From positions 310,001-374,000 of the forward strand of contig JBGSSF010000034.1 in NCBI GenBank assembly GCA_041737175.1: a stretch of DNA of 64,000 bases, written 5' to 3'. A program made the position numbers and the translations under genes. This DNA comes from UBA5072 sp041737175. GTDB lineage: Bacteria > Bacteroidota > Bacteroidia > Bacteroidales > UBA10428. Under the pieces are notes generated by a model. That model saw nothing but the letters and a program-made list of their open reading frames with translations, had not been told where the DNA came from and ran no database searches. This document shows, piece after piece, positions 52,585 to 60,929 of the stretch (position 1 is its first letter; every line of letters starts with the position of its first letter).

Positions 52585-52653
52585 TGCTGCCCCCGCCGCT
52601 GGCGGGGTCCTCGCCAAAGGCGAGTCTGCCGCTGCCGCTGGCCTGTCCCTACA
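52585..52653 (-). repeat. REP-like composite with three hairpins
   Basis: On the minus strand: GTAG, GGACAGGCC (the same head as at 4738-4761), then hairpins CTCGCC-TTT-GGCGAG (52624-52610) and CCCCGCC-AGC-GGCGGGG (52607-52591). The TAG of GTAG is the stop codon of the S9 peptidase gene (52651-52649). Confidence 0.7.
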
Positions 52654-54745
52654 TTAGCCATTTATCCAGCCATCCGAAAAATTCCCGTTGCCACAGTATG
52701 CTGTTCTGGGGTTTCAGAACCCAATGGCTTTCATCGGGATAAAAAAGCAGTTTGCTGGGGATGCCACGAAGCTGGGCTATATTGAATGCCTGGAGGCTTT
52801 CGGTGTAAGGAATCCGAAAATCGTTGGCTCCCGTAACCAGCATAATGGGTGTATCCCATTTATCAACATAGAGATGGGGTGAGAATTGCGTGTAGCTTTT
52901 GGGCTTGGGCTTATCCCAGTAATAACCTCCAAGGTCGTGATGCACAAAAAACATCTCTTCGGTGCCGGACGTCTGGCTTTCGAGGTTAAACATGCCGCAG
53001 TGGGCAATAAAAGCCTTGAAACGCTTTTCATGCATGCCGGCCAGGTATAATACGGAATAGCCGCCATAGCTGGCGCCTACGGCGCCCAGGCGATCGGAAT
53101 CCACGTAAGGTTCTTTTTTCACGGCGTCAATGGCGCTCAGGTAGTCTTTAATGTTCTGTCCCCCATAATCACCGGATATCTGGGCATTCCATTCCTGTCC
53201 AAATGTGGGCAGTCCCCTGCGGTTCGGGGCCACCACAATGTAACCATTTGCTGCCATGAGCTGCAGGTTCCACCTGTAGGAGAAAAACTGTGAAACCGCG
53301 CTTTGCGGACCTCCCTGACAATAAAGCAATGCCGGGTACTTTTTGGAGGCGTCAAAATCGGGAGGGAACAATACCCAAACCAGCATATCTTTACCATCGG
53401 TGGTTCTTACCCATTTTTCCTCCACTTTCCCCGATTTGATCACATCATATATGTTTTTATTGGTAAAAGTCAGCTGAGTTTCCGCACCGGTTTCAGGATC
53501 AATCCTGAAAATCTCAGTAGCCATCGAAAAGGTGGTTTTGGTGCCCGTCATCACCTTGCTTTTCATGGCAAAACTGGTATAGTCATGCTTGCCTTTTGTA
53601 ACATGCCTGATTTCCCTGCTTTCGGGGAGGATTTCGTACACCTGGTAAGTGGCCTGGATCCCGCTGATGAAATAGATCTTTTTACTGTCATCACTCCAGG
53701 CGAAGTTACCAGCATTCTGATCCAGTTTTTGGGTGAGGTATGTTTTGGTCCGGTTGGTTAAATCATACAGGAAAAGCCTTTCTTTATCTGCTTCATAACC
53801 GGGAGTTTCCATGCTCATAAAGGCAAGCTTATTGCCGTCGGGTGAAAACACCGGGTACCGGTCATATCCCATCATACCTTCGGTAATGTTCTCTGTGATT
53901 TTACCATCGATGTCATAGATGTAGATATCTGAATTGGTGCTTACTGCGAAATCTTTTCCTGTCAATTTCTTGCAGGAATAGGCTAATTTCACCCCGTCGG
54001 GGCTCCATGCAATATCGGCAGCATCAAAATAGGGCGGGAGAGGAGAATCATAGGGTTCTCTATCCAATATGTCGGTGCCCCCGCTGATTTTCCCCTGGTC
54101 ATAATCAGCTATGAAAATGTGACTGTAGGAATAATCCGACCAGGAATCCCAATGCCGGTACATCAGGTCATCAACTACCAATCCCTTTGCCAGTGGCAGG
54201 TCAGGATACCTGTCCTGTGTCGTGGAATCCGTTTTTACATCCTGCAGGTAAAAGAGTCGCTTGCCGGTGGGCGCAAATTCAAAACCATTAATATCCTTTT
54301 GATTTTCTGATACAATCATTTTATCAGAGCCGTCAGCATTCATTCTCCAGATCCTCATCACATCCTTGTCCTTGCTCAGATAGGCAATGGTTCTGTCATC
54401 AATCCACCTGGGATTGCTGCATGAAGGCAGTCCCTCCGTGAGGTTGAACGGTTGTCCTCCTTCCGAAGATATGGTGAAGATCCAGGTATGCTTTTTATCC
54501 GTTTTGGCATCGTAACGGGTAACCAGGTACATTACCCGCTTTCCGTCAGGTGAAAGCTGCATATCAGCAACCCGGCCAAATTTCCACAACAGTTCCGGGG
54601 TCAACCTGGCGCCCTGGATTTCCTGTTCCGTGATCTGATTCAGAAAATCTCCCTCTTCCGGCAGAATGACTTTATCTTCCTTGTTCTGGCAACCGTTAAA
54701 TACCATCATCAACGCAATTACTGTAAATAATAAAATTCTTTTCAT
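52649..54745 (-). CDS. S9-family prolyl oligopeptidase-like serine peptidase
   Basis: This 698-residue lipoprotein has signal M-x-x-F-N-G-C at residues 14-19. A WD40-like TolB propeller follows (repeated S-P-D-G-K motifs), then an alpha/beta-hydrolase domain with nucleophile G-A-S-Y-G-G-Y, late Asp in T-G-A-N-D-F-R and His in P-D-E-S-H. The family includes dipeptidyl- and acylaminoacyl-peptidases. Its stop codon lies in a REP-like element. It diverges from the PfkB gene. Confidence 0.92.
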   Translation of the reverse strand: MKRILLFTVIALMMVFNGCQNKEDKVILPEEGDFLNQITEQEIQGARLTPELLWKFGRVADMQLSPDGKRVMYLVTRYDAKTDKKHTWIFTISSEGGQPFNLTEGLPSCSNPRWIDDRTIAYLSKDKDVMRIWRMNADGSDKMIVSENQKDINGFEFAPTGKRLFYLQDVKTDSTTQDRYPDLPLAKGLVVDDLMYRHWDSWSDYSYSHIFIADYDQGKISGGTDILDREPYDSPLPPYFDAADIAWSPDGVKLAYSCKKLTGKDFAVSTNSDIYIYDIDGKITENITEGMMGYDRYPVFSPDGNKLAFMSMETPGYEADKERLFLYDLTNRTKTYLTQKLDQNAGNFAWSDDSKKIYFISGIQATYQVYEILPESREIRHVTKGKHDYTSFAMKSKVMTGTKTTFSMATEIFRIDPETGAETQLTFTNKNIYDVIKSGKVEEKWVRTTDGKDMLVWVLFPPDFDASKKYPALLYCQGGPQSAVSQFFSYRWNLQLMAANGYIVVAPNRRGLPTFGQEWNAQISGDYGGQNIKDYLSAIDAVKKEPYVDSDRLGAVGASYGGYSVLYLAGMHEKRFKAFIAHCGMFNLESQTSGTEEMFFVHHDLGGYYWDKPKPKSYTQFSPHLYVDKWDTPIMLVTGANDFRIPYTESLQAFNIAQLRGIPSKLLFYPDESHWVLKPQNSILWQREFFGWLDKWLM

Positions 54746-54788
54746 AGTCTTTACAATTCAAAACTTACCCTAAAGATAATGGATATTT

Positions 54789-54844
54789 CTAACCGTTCCA
54801 CCTTTCCACCATTCCACTTTTCCACTGTTTCTCTATTCCACCTT
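54789..54844. repeat. Tandem repeat tract, TTCCACC 7-mers
   Basis: About seven copies of TTCCACC/TTCCACT words lie between the divergent S9 peptidase and PfkB genes. This is the one tract of the set not at a stop codon. It creates a false N-terminal extension of the PfkB gene. Confidence 0.75.
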
Positions 54845-54857
54845 TACGTCAATTCAT

Positions 54858-54865
54858 TATCTTTG
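54858..54865 (+). promoter_or_regulatory. -7 box of the PfkB-sulfatase pair
   Basis: TATCTTTG, full match to TAnnTTTG, 30 bases before the PfkB ATG; no clear -33. Confidence 0.45.
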
Positions 54866-54895
54866 AGAACACATCAAACAATAAACGATTTTGAT

Positions 54896-55975
54896 ATGAA
54901 GATTGAACTCAGGAAAAACTGTGCATATTCTTTGTTGGTACCCACCAGCATGGGAATCCGTCTTGCACCGCTCAACGGTCAGCCCATACACAGCAGTGAA
55001 CTGTTTACCATGCAGGCAACAAGCGCTGAATCGAATGTAGTGAGCATTTCATCCTATCTCGGCCTTCCGGTAAAGTTACTGACCGCCTTTGTAAAGGACA
55101 GTCCGATATCACAATTCATCAAGAACAACCTTGCAAGCCGGCATATAACCTATGAGGGTAAGGAAATTGCCCAGGGCGGCCCCTGGGGTTTCCGCCACCA
55201 GTTCAATATTGCGGACAGCGGCTATGGATCACGCGGACCGCGTGTAACGAATGACCGCGCCGGCGAGGTAGGCCGTACGCTTAGTGCAAAGGATTTTGAC
55301 CTGGAAAAAATCTTTGTGAAAGAAGGAGTTCAGATCGTACACCTTTCAGGTTTAATTGGCGCACTTTCACCTGAAACCAGCGCTTTCTGCCTTGAACTGG
55401 CCAGGGCTGCCAAAAGAAATGGCACCCGCATTTCATTTGATCTCAATTATCGGGCATCATTCTGGAAAGGATGTGAAAAGGAACTACGAGCAATTTTTAC
55501 CGAGATAGCCAGCGTATCCGATATTCTTGTCGGCAATGAGGAGGATTTCCAGCTCTGTTTGGGTATCGAAGGCCCCGAGGCCGGAGGCAGGGACATTGCC
55601 GGGAAAATTCAGGGTTTCAAAGGAATGATCAGCAATGTGAAAAAAGCATTTCCAGGCACGTTGGTTTTCGCGACTACCTTAAGACAGGTAATCAGCACAA
55701 ACAGCCACATATGGGGAGCTATCATGCTGGAAGGCGACAAGTGGCATGTTGTTGAGCCGCGTGAGATCACTGTACTCGACCGTATAGGAGGCGGCGATGG
55801 TTATGTGGGAGGCATGCTGTATGCCATATTAAAAGGCTGGGAACCTGAAAAATGGATCCAGTTCGGCTGGGCATGCGGCGCACTGGCCACGACATTCCTG
55901 ACCGACTATGCCCAACCTGCTGATGAGGAACAGATCTGGAGTATCTGGGAAGGCAATGCGAGGGTTAAACGGTAA
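54896..55975 (+). CDS. PfkB sugar kinase, 2-keto-3-deoxygluconate kinase-like
   Basis: This 359-residue ribokinase-fold enzyme starts at M-K-I-E-L-R-K, not at the repeat-derived upstream frame. The C-terminal signature D-R-I-G-G-G-D-G-Y-V-G-G holds the catalytic Asp. The GGGD form (rather than GAGD) is typical of 2-keto-3-deoxygluconate kinases. KDG is the end product of unsaturated uronate breakdown, which fits the GH105 in this window. A 20-base overlap with the sulfatase gene suggests coupling. Confidence 0.82.
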   Translation: MKIELRKNCAYSLLVPTSMGIRLAPLNGQPIHSSELFTMQATSAESNVVSISSYLGLPVKLLTAFVKDSPISQFIKNNLASRHITYEGKEIAQGGPWGFRHQFNIADSGYGSRGPRVTNDRAGEVGRTLSAKDFDLEKIFVKEGVQIVHLSGLIGALSPETSAFCLELARAAKRNGTRISFDLNYRASFWKGCEKELRAIFTEIASVSDILVGNEEDFQLCLGIEGPEAGGRDIAGKIQGFKGMISNVKKAFPGTLVFATTLRQVISTNSHIWGAIMLEGDKWHVVEPREITVLDRIGGGDGYVGGMLYAILKGWEPEKWIQFGWACGALATTFLTDYAQPADEEQIWSIWEGNARVKR

Positions 55976-57527
55976 ATATCACCTGCTGACTTTAACCGGC
56001 ATCATTTCTATGACTGCCGGTTGCGCCAAGGATGAAAAGCAACAAGCTGACCGTCCCAACATTGTTTTTATCATGAGCGATGATCATGCCTATCAGGCAA
56101 TCAGCGCGTATGGCGGTCCGCTTGCAAAGCTTGCTCCAACACCTAATATCGACAGAATCGCCCGTGACGGAATGCGGTTTAACCGATGTCTGGTTACCAA
56201 TTCCATATGCGGACCATCAAGAGCTACCATTCTCACCGGCAAGTACAGTCACCTGAACGGCTTTGTTACCAATGAAAGGGAACCATTTAACGGGAATCAG
56301 CAAACTTTTCCCAAACTGTTGCAAAAAGCAGGATATCAAACGGCCATAATCGGCAAATGGCATCTGGAATCCAGGCCTACCGGATTTGATCACTGGGAAA
56401 TACTTCCGGGACAGGGAAATTACTATAATCCTGATTTTATAAATGCCGAAGATACAACTCGGGAAATGGGTTATGTTACGGAAATCATTACCCGGAAAAG
56501 CCTTGCTTGGATTGCCGGGGCTATAAAGGGTCGAAAACCCTTTATGCTGATGATTCACCATAAAGCCCCTCACCGTTCCTGGGAACCGGGGCCAAACGAA
56601 CTGGGCATGTATAGCGATGTGATGTTCCCGGAACCTTCAACGCTGTTCGATGACTATGCCAACCGGGGTGTGGCTGAACATAGTCAGGATATGACCATTT
56701 CCAAAACCATGACGTTGGAAACGGACCTGAAATTAATAAAAGACAGTCCCCTGAAAAACCTTACGCCGGAACAATCCCTTGCCTGGAAAGCGGTTTATGA
56801 TCCGATTATCAAGAAATTCCTTGAATCAAAGCTTACAGGAGATGATTTAACCCGTTTCAAGTACCAGCGCTACCTGCAGGATTATCTCGCCTGTATTGCA
56901 GCAGTTGACAAAAGCGTGGGAGAAGTTCTGGATTATTTAAAGAATAATGGGCTGGATAAGAACACACTGGTAATCTATACCTCCGACCAGGGTTTTTACC
57001 TTGGAGAGCATGGCTGGTTTGATAAACGGTGGATGTTTGAACAATCACTGCGAACTCCATTGCTGGCCATGATGCCGGGCAGTATTAACCCCGGAAGCAT
57101 CAACAATGATATGGTTTCCAACCTCGACTTTGCTGAAACCTTTTTGGATATTGGTGGCGCTGAAATTCCATCGGATATGCAAGGGATAAGCCTGTTGCCA
57201 CTATTGGAAGGTAAGAGGCCCAGCGACTGGAGAACGGAACATTACTATCATTATTACGAGTACCCGGGTTGGCACAGCGTAAAACGGCATTATGGAATTA
57301 CCACTGAAAGGTACAAGATGATTCATTTTTACTATGATACGGATGAGTGGGAAATGTTTGATCTTGAAAAAGATCCTGATGAGATGATCAATGTATACAA
57401 TGATCCTGCTTATGATGTGGTTAAAAGCAACCTGCACGGGCAGCTTGACCAGTTGAGAAAAAAATACCTGGACAGTGATTCATCCCGGCAGCAGTTTCTT
57501 CCAACTGTTGCTTCGGATGTAGAATAG
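55956..57527 (+). CDS. Type I sulfatase lipoprotein
   Basis: This 523-residue enzyme removes sulfate from glycans. The start is the ATG inside the PfkB 3' end, giving a lipoprotein signal ending I-S-M-T-A-G-C. The N-terminal metal motif is F-I-M-S-D-D-H. The sulfatase signature C-G-P-S-R-A-T-I-L-T-G-K carries the Cys that must be turned into formylglycine by a maturase not present here. Together with KDG kinase it points to sulfated uronic-acid glycans, such as algal or animal polysaccharides. Confidence 0.92.
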   Translation: MRGLNGKYHLLTLTGIISMTAGCAKDEKQQADRPNIVFIMSDDHAYQAISAYGGPLAKLAPTPNIDRIARDGMRFNRCLVTNSICGPSRATILTGKYSHLNGFVTNEREPFNGNQQTFPKLLQKAGYQTAIIGKWHLESRPTGFDHWEILPGQGNYYNPDFINAEDTTREMGYVTEIITRKSLAWIAGAIKGRKPFMLMIHHKAPHRSWEPGPNELGMYSDVMFPEPSTLFDDYANRGVAEHSQDMTISKTMTLETDLKLIKDSPLKNLTPEQSLAWKAVYDPIIKKFLESKLTGDDLTRFKYQRYLQDYLACIAAVDKSVGEVLDYLKNNGLDKNTLVIYTSDQGFYLGEHGWFDKRWMFEQSLRTPLLAMMPGSINPGSINNDMVSNLDFAETFLDIGGAEIPSDMQGISLLPLLEGKRPSDWRTEHYYHYYEYPGWHSVKRHYGITTERYKMIHFYYDTDEWEMFDLEKDPDEMINVYNDPAYDVVKSNLHGQLDQLRKKYLDSDSSRQQFLPTVASDVE

Positions 57528-57547
57528 GTGCCGTACCATGCGGGAAG

Positions 57548-58870
57548 TTAAAGTTCCTTCAAAACAGTATTCCTGTCTGAATTCCTGACATCCTCAGAAA
57601 ATGATTCGACAATCTGGTTCAGTTTGATCAGTTCCCCGGTTTCTTTTTCAAATGTCAATTCTTGTCCCTGTTTATCAAGGGCATCAATTACGTAACTGAT
57701 GGTGATCTTTGCCGGATCAAGGGCAGGCTGATAGGCTACCTCCCGGACCTCGTGCGTGACAGTCTCAATAATTATCCGGGCATTCAACAACTCATACAAA
57801 AGATCACGTACAATTCTTATCGGGATCCCCAGCTGATTTGAGATTTCTGAGGCATTCAGGGGAGACTGTCCATCCGAGAAATTCCGGACAATTTTTTGCG
57901 CCACCAGCAATCCCAGGACTCTGCGATGTTTCAGGCTTACTTTCACATCTTCGACTTCCTGCTCGTAGTGCGTCGCATTCTGATAGGCAAAGGAAATCTC
58001 ACCTCCCAGCAATACAATGAGCCAGCTGAACTCAAGCCACATCATGAACAGCGGAAGAGCGGCAAATGTGCCGTATACGGCACCATAACCCGATAACAGG
58101 GATTGGAAATTCACATACCCCCACTGCAGGAGTTGAAACAAGGTCCCGGCTATGATTCCTCCAATCAGGGCCGGTACAAATCTCACCTTGGTATTGGGCA
58201 CAACAATGTATATCAGCGTAAATACAAACCAGATGAGTGTATAGGATAGCAGGGAAAACAGAACTTTTAATACCGAATTAAGATAATGCAGGAAGGGAAT
58301 CCCTTCAGATATGCCTTGCAGTTTGGATACGTTGAAACTGCTCGCTATTACAAGGAAAACAGGGGCAATCACCAGCAATGATATGTAATCGGTAAACTGA
58401 CGCGCAAACATCCGCGATTTTTTTATTTTCCAGATGTTATTAAAGGAGCTTTCAATATCACCCAGAACTTTCATGACCGACCAGAATAATACGATAAGTC
58501 CTACACCGGCAATATACCCGGAATTGATGTTGCCAAGATACCTGTCAACAAATCCCAGCAAAACGTTCAATATCTCCTGCTGTCCCTGAAGACGCTCTTT
58601 CAATATCGTGGCAAGACCCTCATCCAGCCCGAAACCCTGGGCAATCCCAAAAACCATGGCCAGAATGGGAACGATGGAAAGCATGGTATAAAATGACAGA
58701 GAGGAAGCCCGCAGCTGTATTTTGTCATTGTTGAATCCCTTTACTGCGATAAAGAGGATCCGGCCCTGCTTAACCGAGAAACTAAATACAGGATGTTTGC
58801 CTTTGGTGGATATTTTCCAGATATCCTTTTCGAAGAATTGCGTCAACTGCTGGATTATATTTTTTTTCAT
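57548..58870 (-). CDS. YihY/BrkB membrane protein with winged-helix tail
   Basis: The protein is 440 residues from M-K-K-N-I-I-Q-Q. Six membrane helices make the YihY fold (A-S-S-L-S-F-Y-T-M-L-S-I-V-P, G-G-E-I-S-F-A-Y-Q-N near the end). A cytoplasmic tail of about 120 residues carries a winged-helix-like segment (A-S-E-I-S-N-Q-L-G-I-P-I-R-I-V-R-D-L-L). Members were once called RNase BN; a transport or envelope role is more likely. Tails of this kind are found in Bacteroidota members. Confidence 0.88.
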   Translation of the reverse strand: MKKNIIQQLTQFFEKDIWKISTKGKHPVFSFSVKQGRILFIAVKGFNNDKIQLRASSLSFYTMLSIVPILAMVFGIAQGFGLDEGLATILKERLQGQQEILNVLLGFVDRYLGNINSGYIAGVGLIVLFWSVMKVLGDIESSFNNIWKIKKSRMFARQFTDYISLLVIAPVFLVIASSFNVSKLQGISEGIPFLHYLNSVLKVLFSLLSYTLIWFVFTLIYIVVPNTKVRFVPALIGGIIAGTLFQLLQWGYVNFQSLLSGYGAVYGTFAALPLFMMWLEFSWLIVLLGGEISFAYQNATHYEQEVEDVKVSLKHRRVLGLLVAQKIVRNFSDGQSPLNASEISNQLGIPIRIVRDLLYELLNARIIIETVTHEVREVAYQPALDPAKITISYVIDALDKQGQELTFEKETGELIKLNQIVESFSEDVRNSDRNTVLKEL

Positions 58871-58937
58871 GGCGAGGTCCCCCGTATAAAAGTACGATTT
58901 TTTATACATTTACGCTGAAATGCCCAATAGGTTTTAA

Positions 58938-59321
58938 ATGTCCCCTCCCAATCTCGAAAATCGAAAACTACTTATCGTCGAAGATGATGACATGAGCTTC
59001 GTGTATCTGAACCATTTGTTATTGCTTACCGGAGGCATTATATTCAGAGAGAAAACGGGACTTGATGCCCTCGAATTGTACCGTAGAAATCCGGAATTTG
59101 ATTTGATCCTTATGGATCTTCAACTACCGGGAATGGATGGGAAACAGGTTACCCGGGAGATCAGAAATCAGGATTTGTATATTCCCATAATAGCCCAAAC
59201 GGCCGATAAATCACCGCTTGAAAAGGAACTGGCATTGGAAGCAGGTTGTACTGAAGTGATCACAAAGCCGTATACGATGGAGGTATTGTTTGAGGTCATC
59301 GGGAGATATATCAAGGGTTAA
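58938..59321 (+). CDS. Single-domain response regulator
   Basis: This 127-residue protein is one receiver (CheY-like) domain: acidic pocket V-E-D-D-D near residue 17, phospho-acceptor Asp in L-I-L-M-D-L-Q-L-P-G-M-D, Thr in A-Q-T-A and Lys in T-K-P-Y. There is no output domain, so it must act through a partner (phosphorelay or enzyme). No sensor kinase is nearby. It diverges from the YihY gene. Confidence 0.93.
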   Translation: MSPPNLENRKLLIVEDDDMSFVYLNHLLLLTGGIIFREKTGLDALELYRRNPEFDLILMDLQLPGMDGKQVTREIRNQDLYIPIIAQTADKSPLEKELALEAGCTEVITKPYTMEVLFEVIGRYIKG

Positions 59322-59329
59322 AAATGTTG

Positions 59330-59392
59330 TAAGTTGTAAGTTGTATGTTCAACCTACAGCCTACAGCCTACAGCCTACAGCCTACAGCCTAT
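59330..59392. repeat. Gene-end tandem repeats, GTTGTAA and GGCTGTA families
   Basis: GTTGTAA repeats three times after the receiver gene; then CCTACAG (GGCTGTA on the minus strand) repeats five to six times up to the stop codon of the PurF-like gene. The minus-strand flank GGTTGAAC matches the tract at 24441-24470. Confidence 0.85.
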
Positions 59393-60798
59393 TACGTATA
59401 ACTCGACCCGTCCCAGCAATGCGTGCATAGTTTTTCCTTGGGAAGACCAATGGCATCTACCAGATCATCCAATTTTTGATACACCAGTGATGTAAGATTC
59501 AGGTTCTTCCGGATCTGTTCCACCATGGCGCAGTATTTTTCGTTGGTGATATCGGAATAGTCTTTCATATCGAACTCATCTTTTCCTTCGAGTTGCCTGA
59601 CTGCCTTGTGAGTGGCCAGATCGAGATTTGATCTGGAACGGCTGAAATTCAGGAATTCACAGGGATAGGTGAGGGGGGGACAGGCAATACGCATGTGGAT
59701 TTCCCGGATGCCTGCCGCATGCAAATCCCGAACATTATCCTTCAGCTGTGTTCCCCTTACGATTGAATCATCCAGAAACACGCCTCTCTTGTCTTTCACT
59801 ACCGATTGATTTGTAATCAGCTTCATGCGGGCAACCAGGTCGCGTGTCACCTGGTTCTGCGGCATGAAACTCCGTGGCCAGGTTGGGGTATATTTGGTAT
59901 AGGGCCTTTTCAGGGGAATATGTTTTGCATTGCTGTAACCAATAGCATGCCCTATCCCTGAATCGGGGATACCTGCAACAAAATCAGCCTCCACATTGTC
60001 ACGTTTTGCCAGCGCGGCACCGCAGTTGTATCGTGTTTCATCCACATTGATATTTTCATAAAACGATGGAGGATACCCGTAATAAACCCAAAGAAATGAA
60101 CAAACCTGCATCCTGTCGTTGGGCTTGCGTAACTGTTCATAGCCTTCCCTGGTCAGTTTCACTACCTCGCCGGGACCCAGGTATTTTTCTATTTCAAAGG
60201 AAAGATTTGGAAAGGAGCAGGTTTCAAAAGCCACAGCCAGACCATCTTCCCGTTTTCCAAGAATGACAGGAGTCCTCCCAAGTTTATCCCTTGCTGCAAT
60301 AATATAATTCTCCGTTAGTAATATCAGTGAACAGGATCCCTTGATCCGTTGGTAAACATTTTCAATGCCGGACAGGAAATCATCACCTTCGGCGATAAGC
60401 TTGGCTATCAACTCGGTTGGATTTACCGAACCCTGACTGGTTTCGGCAAAGGTCTGATGCTTCTTTAAGAAATAGCTTTCGAGTTCAGCTACGTTGATAA
60501 TCTTACTCACTGAGGCTACGGCAAAACGTCCCAGGTGGGTGGTCACCTGAATGGGCTGCGCCTCGGTGTCGCTGATCACACCAATCCCGATACTCCCTGA
60601 AAAACCAGGCACATCGCTTTCAAATTTATTCCTGAAATAGCCGTCTTCCAGACTGTGAATCGCCCGCTGAAATCCCTTTTCTTCGGAATAGAATGCCATT
60701 CCTGCCCTTTTTGTGCCCAGGTGGGAATGATAATCTGTACCGTAAAATACATCATACACACAATCGCTCTTGGATACACAACCAAAAAAACCACTCAT
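59392..60798 (-). CDS. PurF-like protein lacking the glutaminase nucleophile
   Basis: This 468-residue protein follows amidophosphoribosyltransferase along its whole length: an N-terminal Ntn-type glutaminase fold and a C-terminal PRTase fold with the PRPP motif G-V-F-L-D-D-S-I-V-R-G-T. The first residues are M-S-G-F-F-G-C, so the N-terminal Cys needed for glutamine hydrolysis is Ser. An upstream in-frame stop rules out a longer form. The [4Fe-4S] ligands of Bacillus-type PurF seem kept: Cys233, Cys380, Cys458 and Cys461. It may use ammonia, be a regulator, or make another PRPP product. Confidence 0.85.
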   Translation of the reverse strand: MSGFFGCVSKSDCVYDVFYGTDYHSHLGTKRAGMAFYSEEKGFQRAIHSLEDGYFRNKFESDVPGFSGSIGIGVISDTEAQPIQVTTHLGRFAVASVSKIINVAELESYFLKKHQTFAETSQGSVNPTELIAKLIAEGDDFLSGIENVYQRIKGSCSLILLTENYIIAARDKLGRTPVILGKREDGLAVAFETCSFPNLSFEIEKYLGPGEVVKLTREGYEQLRKPNDRMQVCSFLWVYYGYPPSFYENINVDETRYNCGAALAKRDNVEADFVAGIPDSGIGHAIGYSNAKHIPLKRPYTKYTPTWPRSFMPQNQVTRDLVARMKLITNQSVVKDKRGVFLDDSIVRGTQLKDNVRDLHAAGIREIHMRIACPPLTYPCEFLNFSRSRSNLDLATHKAVRQLEGKDEFDMKDYSDITNEKYCAMVEQIRKNLNLTSLVYQKLDDLVDAIGLPKEKLCTHCWDGSSYT

Positions 60799-60864
60799 AG
60801 CCGCCAGGATTAGTTAAAATTCATGACCTAAAAATAAGAAACTAATCCATCGAAAATCCGGTTG

Positions 60865-60896
60865 TTGATAAATGATTTAGAAACTTAGTATCTTTG
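60865..60896 (+). promoter_or_regulatory. Promoter of the CE15 esterase gene
   Basis: TTG at 60865-60867, 21 bases, TATCTTTG at 60889-60896: a full consensus match, 33 bases before the ATG at 60930. Confidence 0.6.
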
Positions 60897-60929
60897 AGAA
60901 AACAGCACTTTAATTACAAACTGATAGCC

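Noticed and set aside
54779..54895. 39-residue N-terminal extension of the PfkB protein
   Set aside because: It is encoded by the TTCCACC repeat and crosses the -7 box; the family starts at M-K-I-E-L-R.
59339..59392. CRISPR-like array
   Set aside because: Units are 7 bases in direct contact with no spacers; a simple tandem repeat.
60894..60929. TTG start 12 codons upstream for the CE15 protein
   Set aside because: It overlaps the -7 box of the promoter, so it would not be in the mRNA; the ATG at 60930 gives a normal signal peptide.
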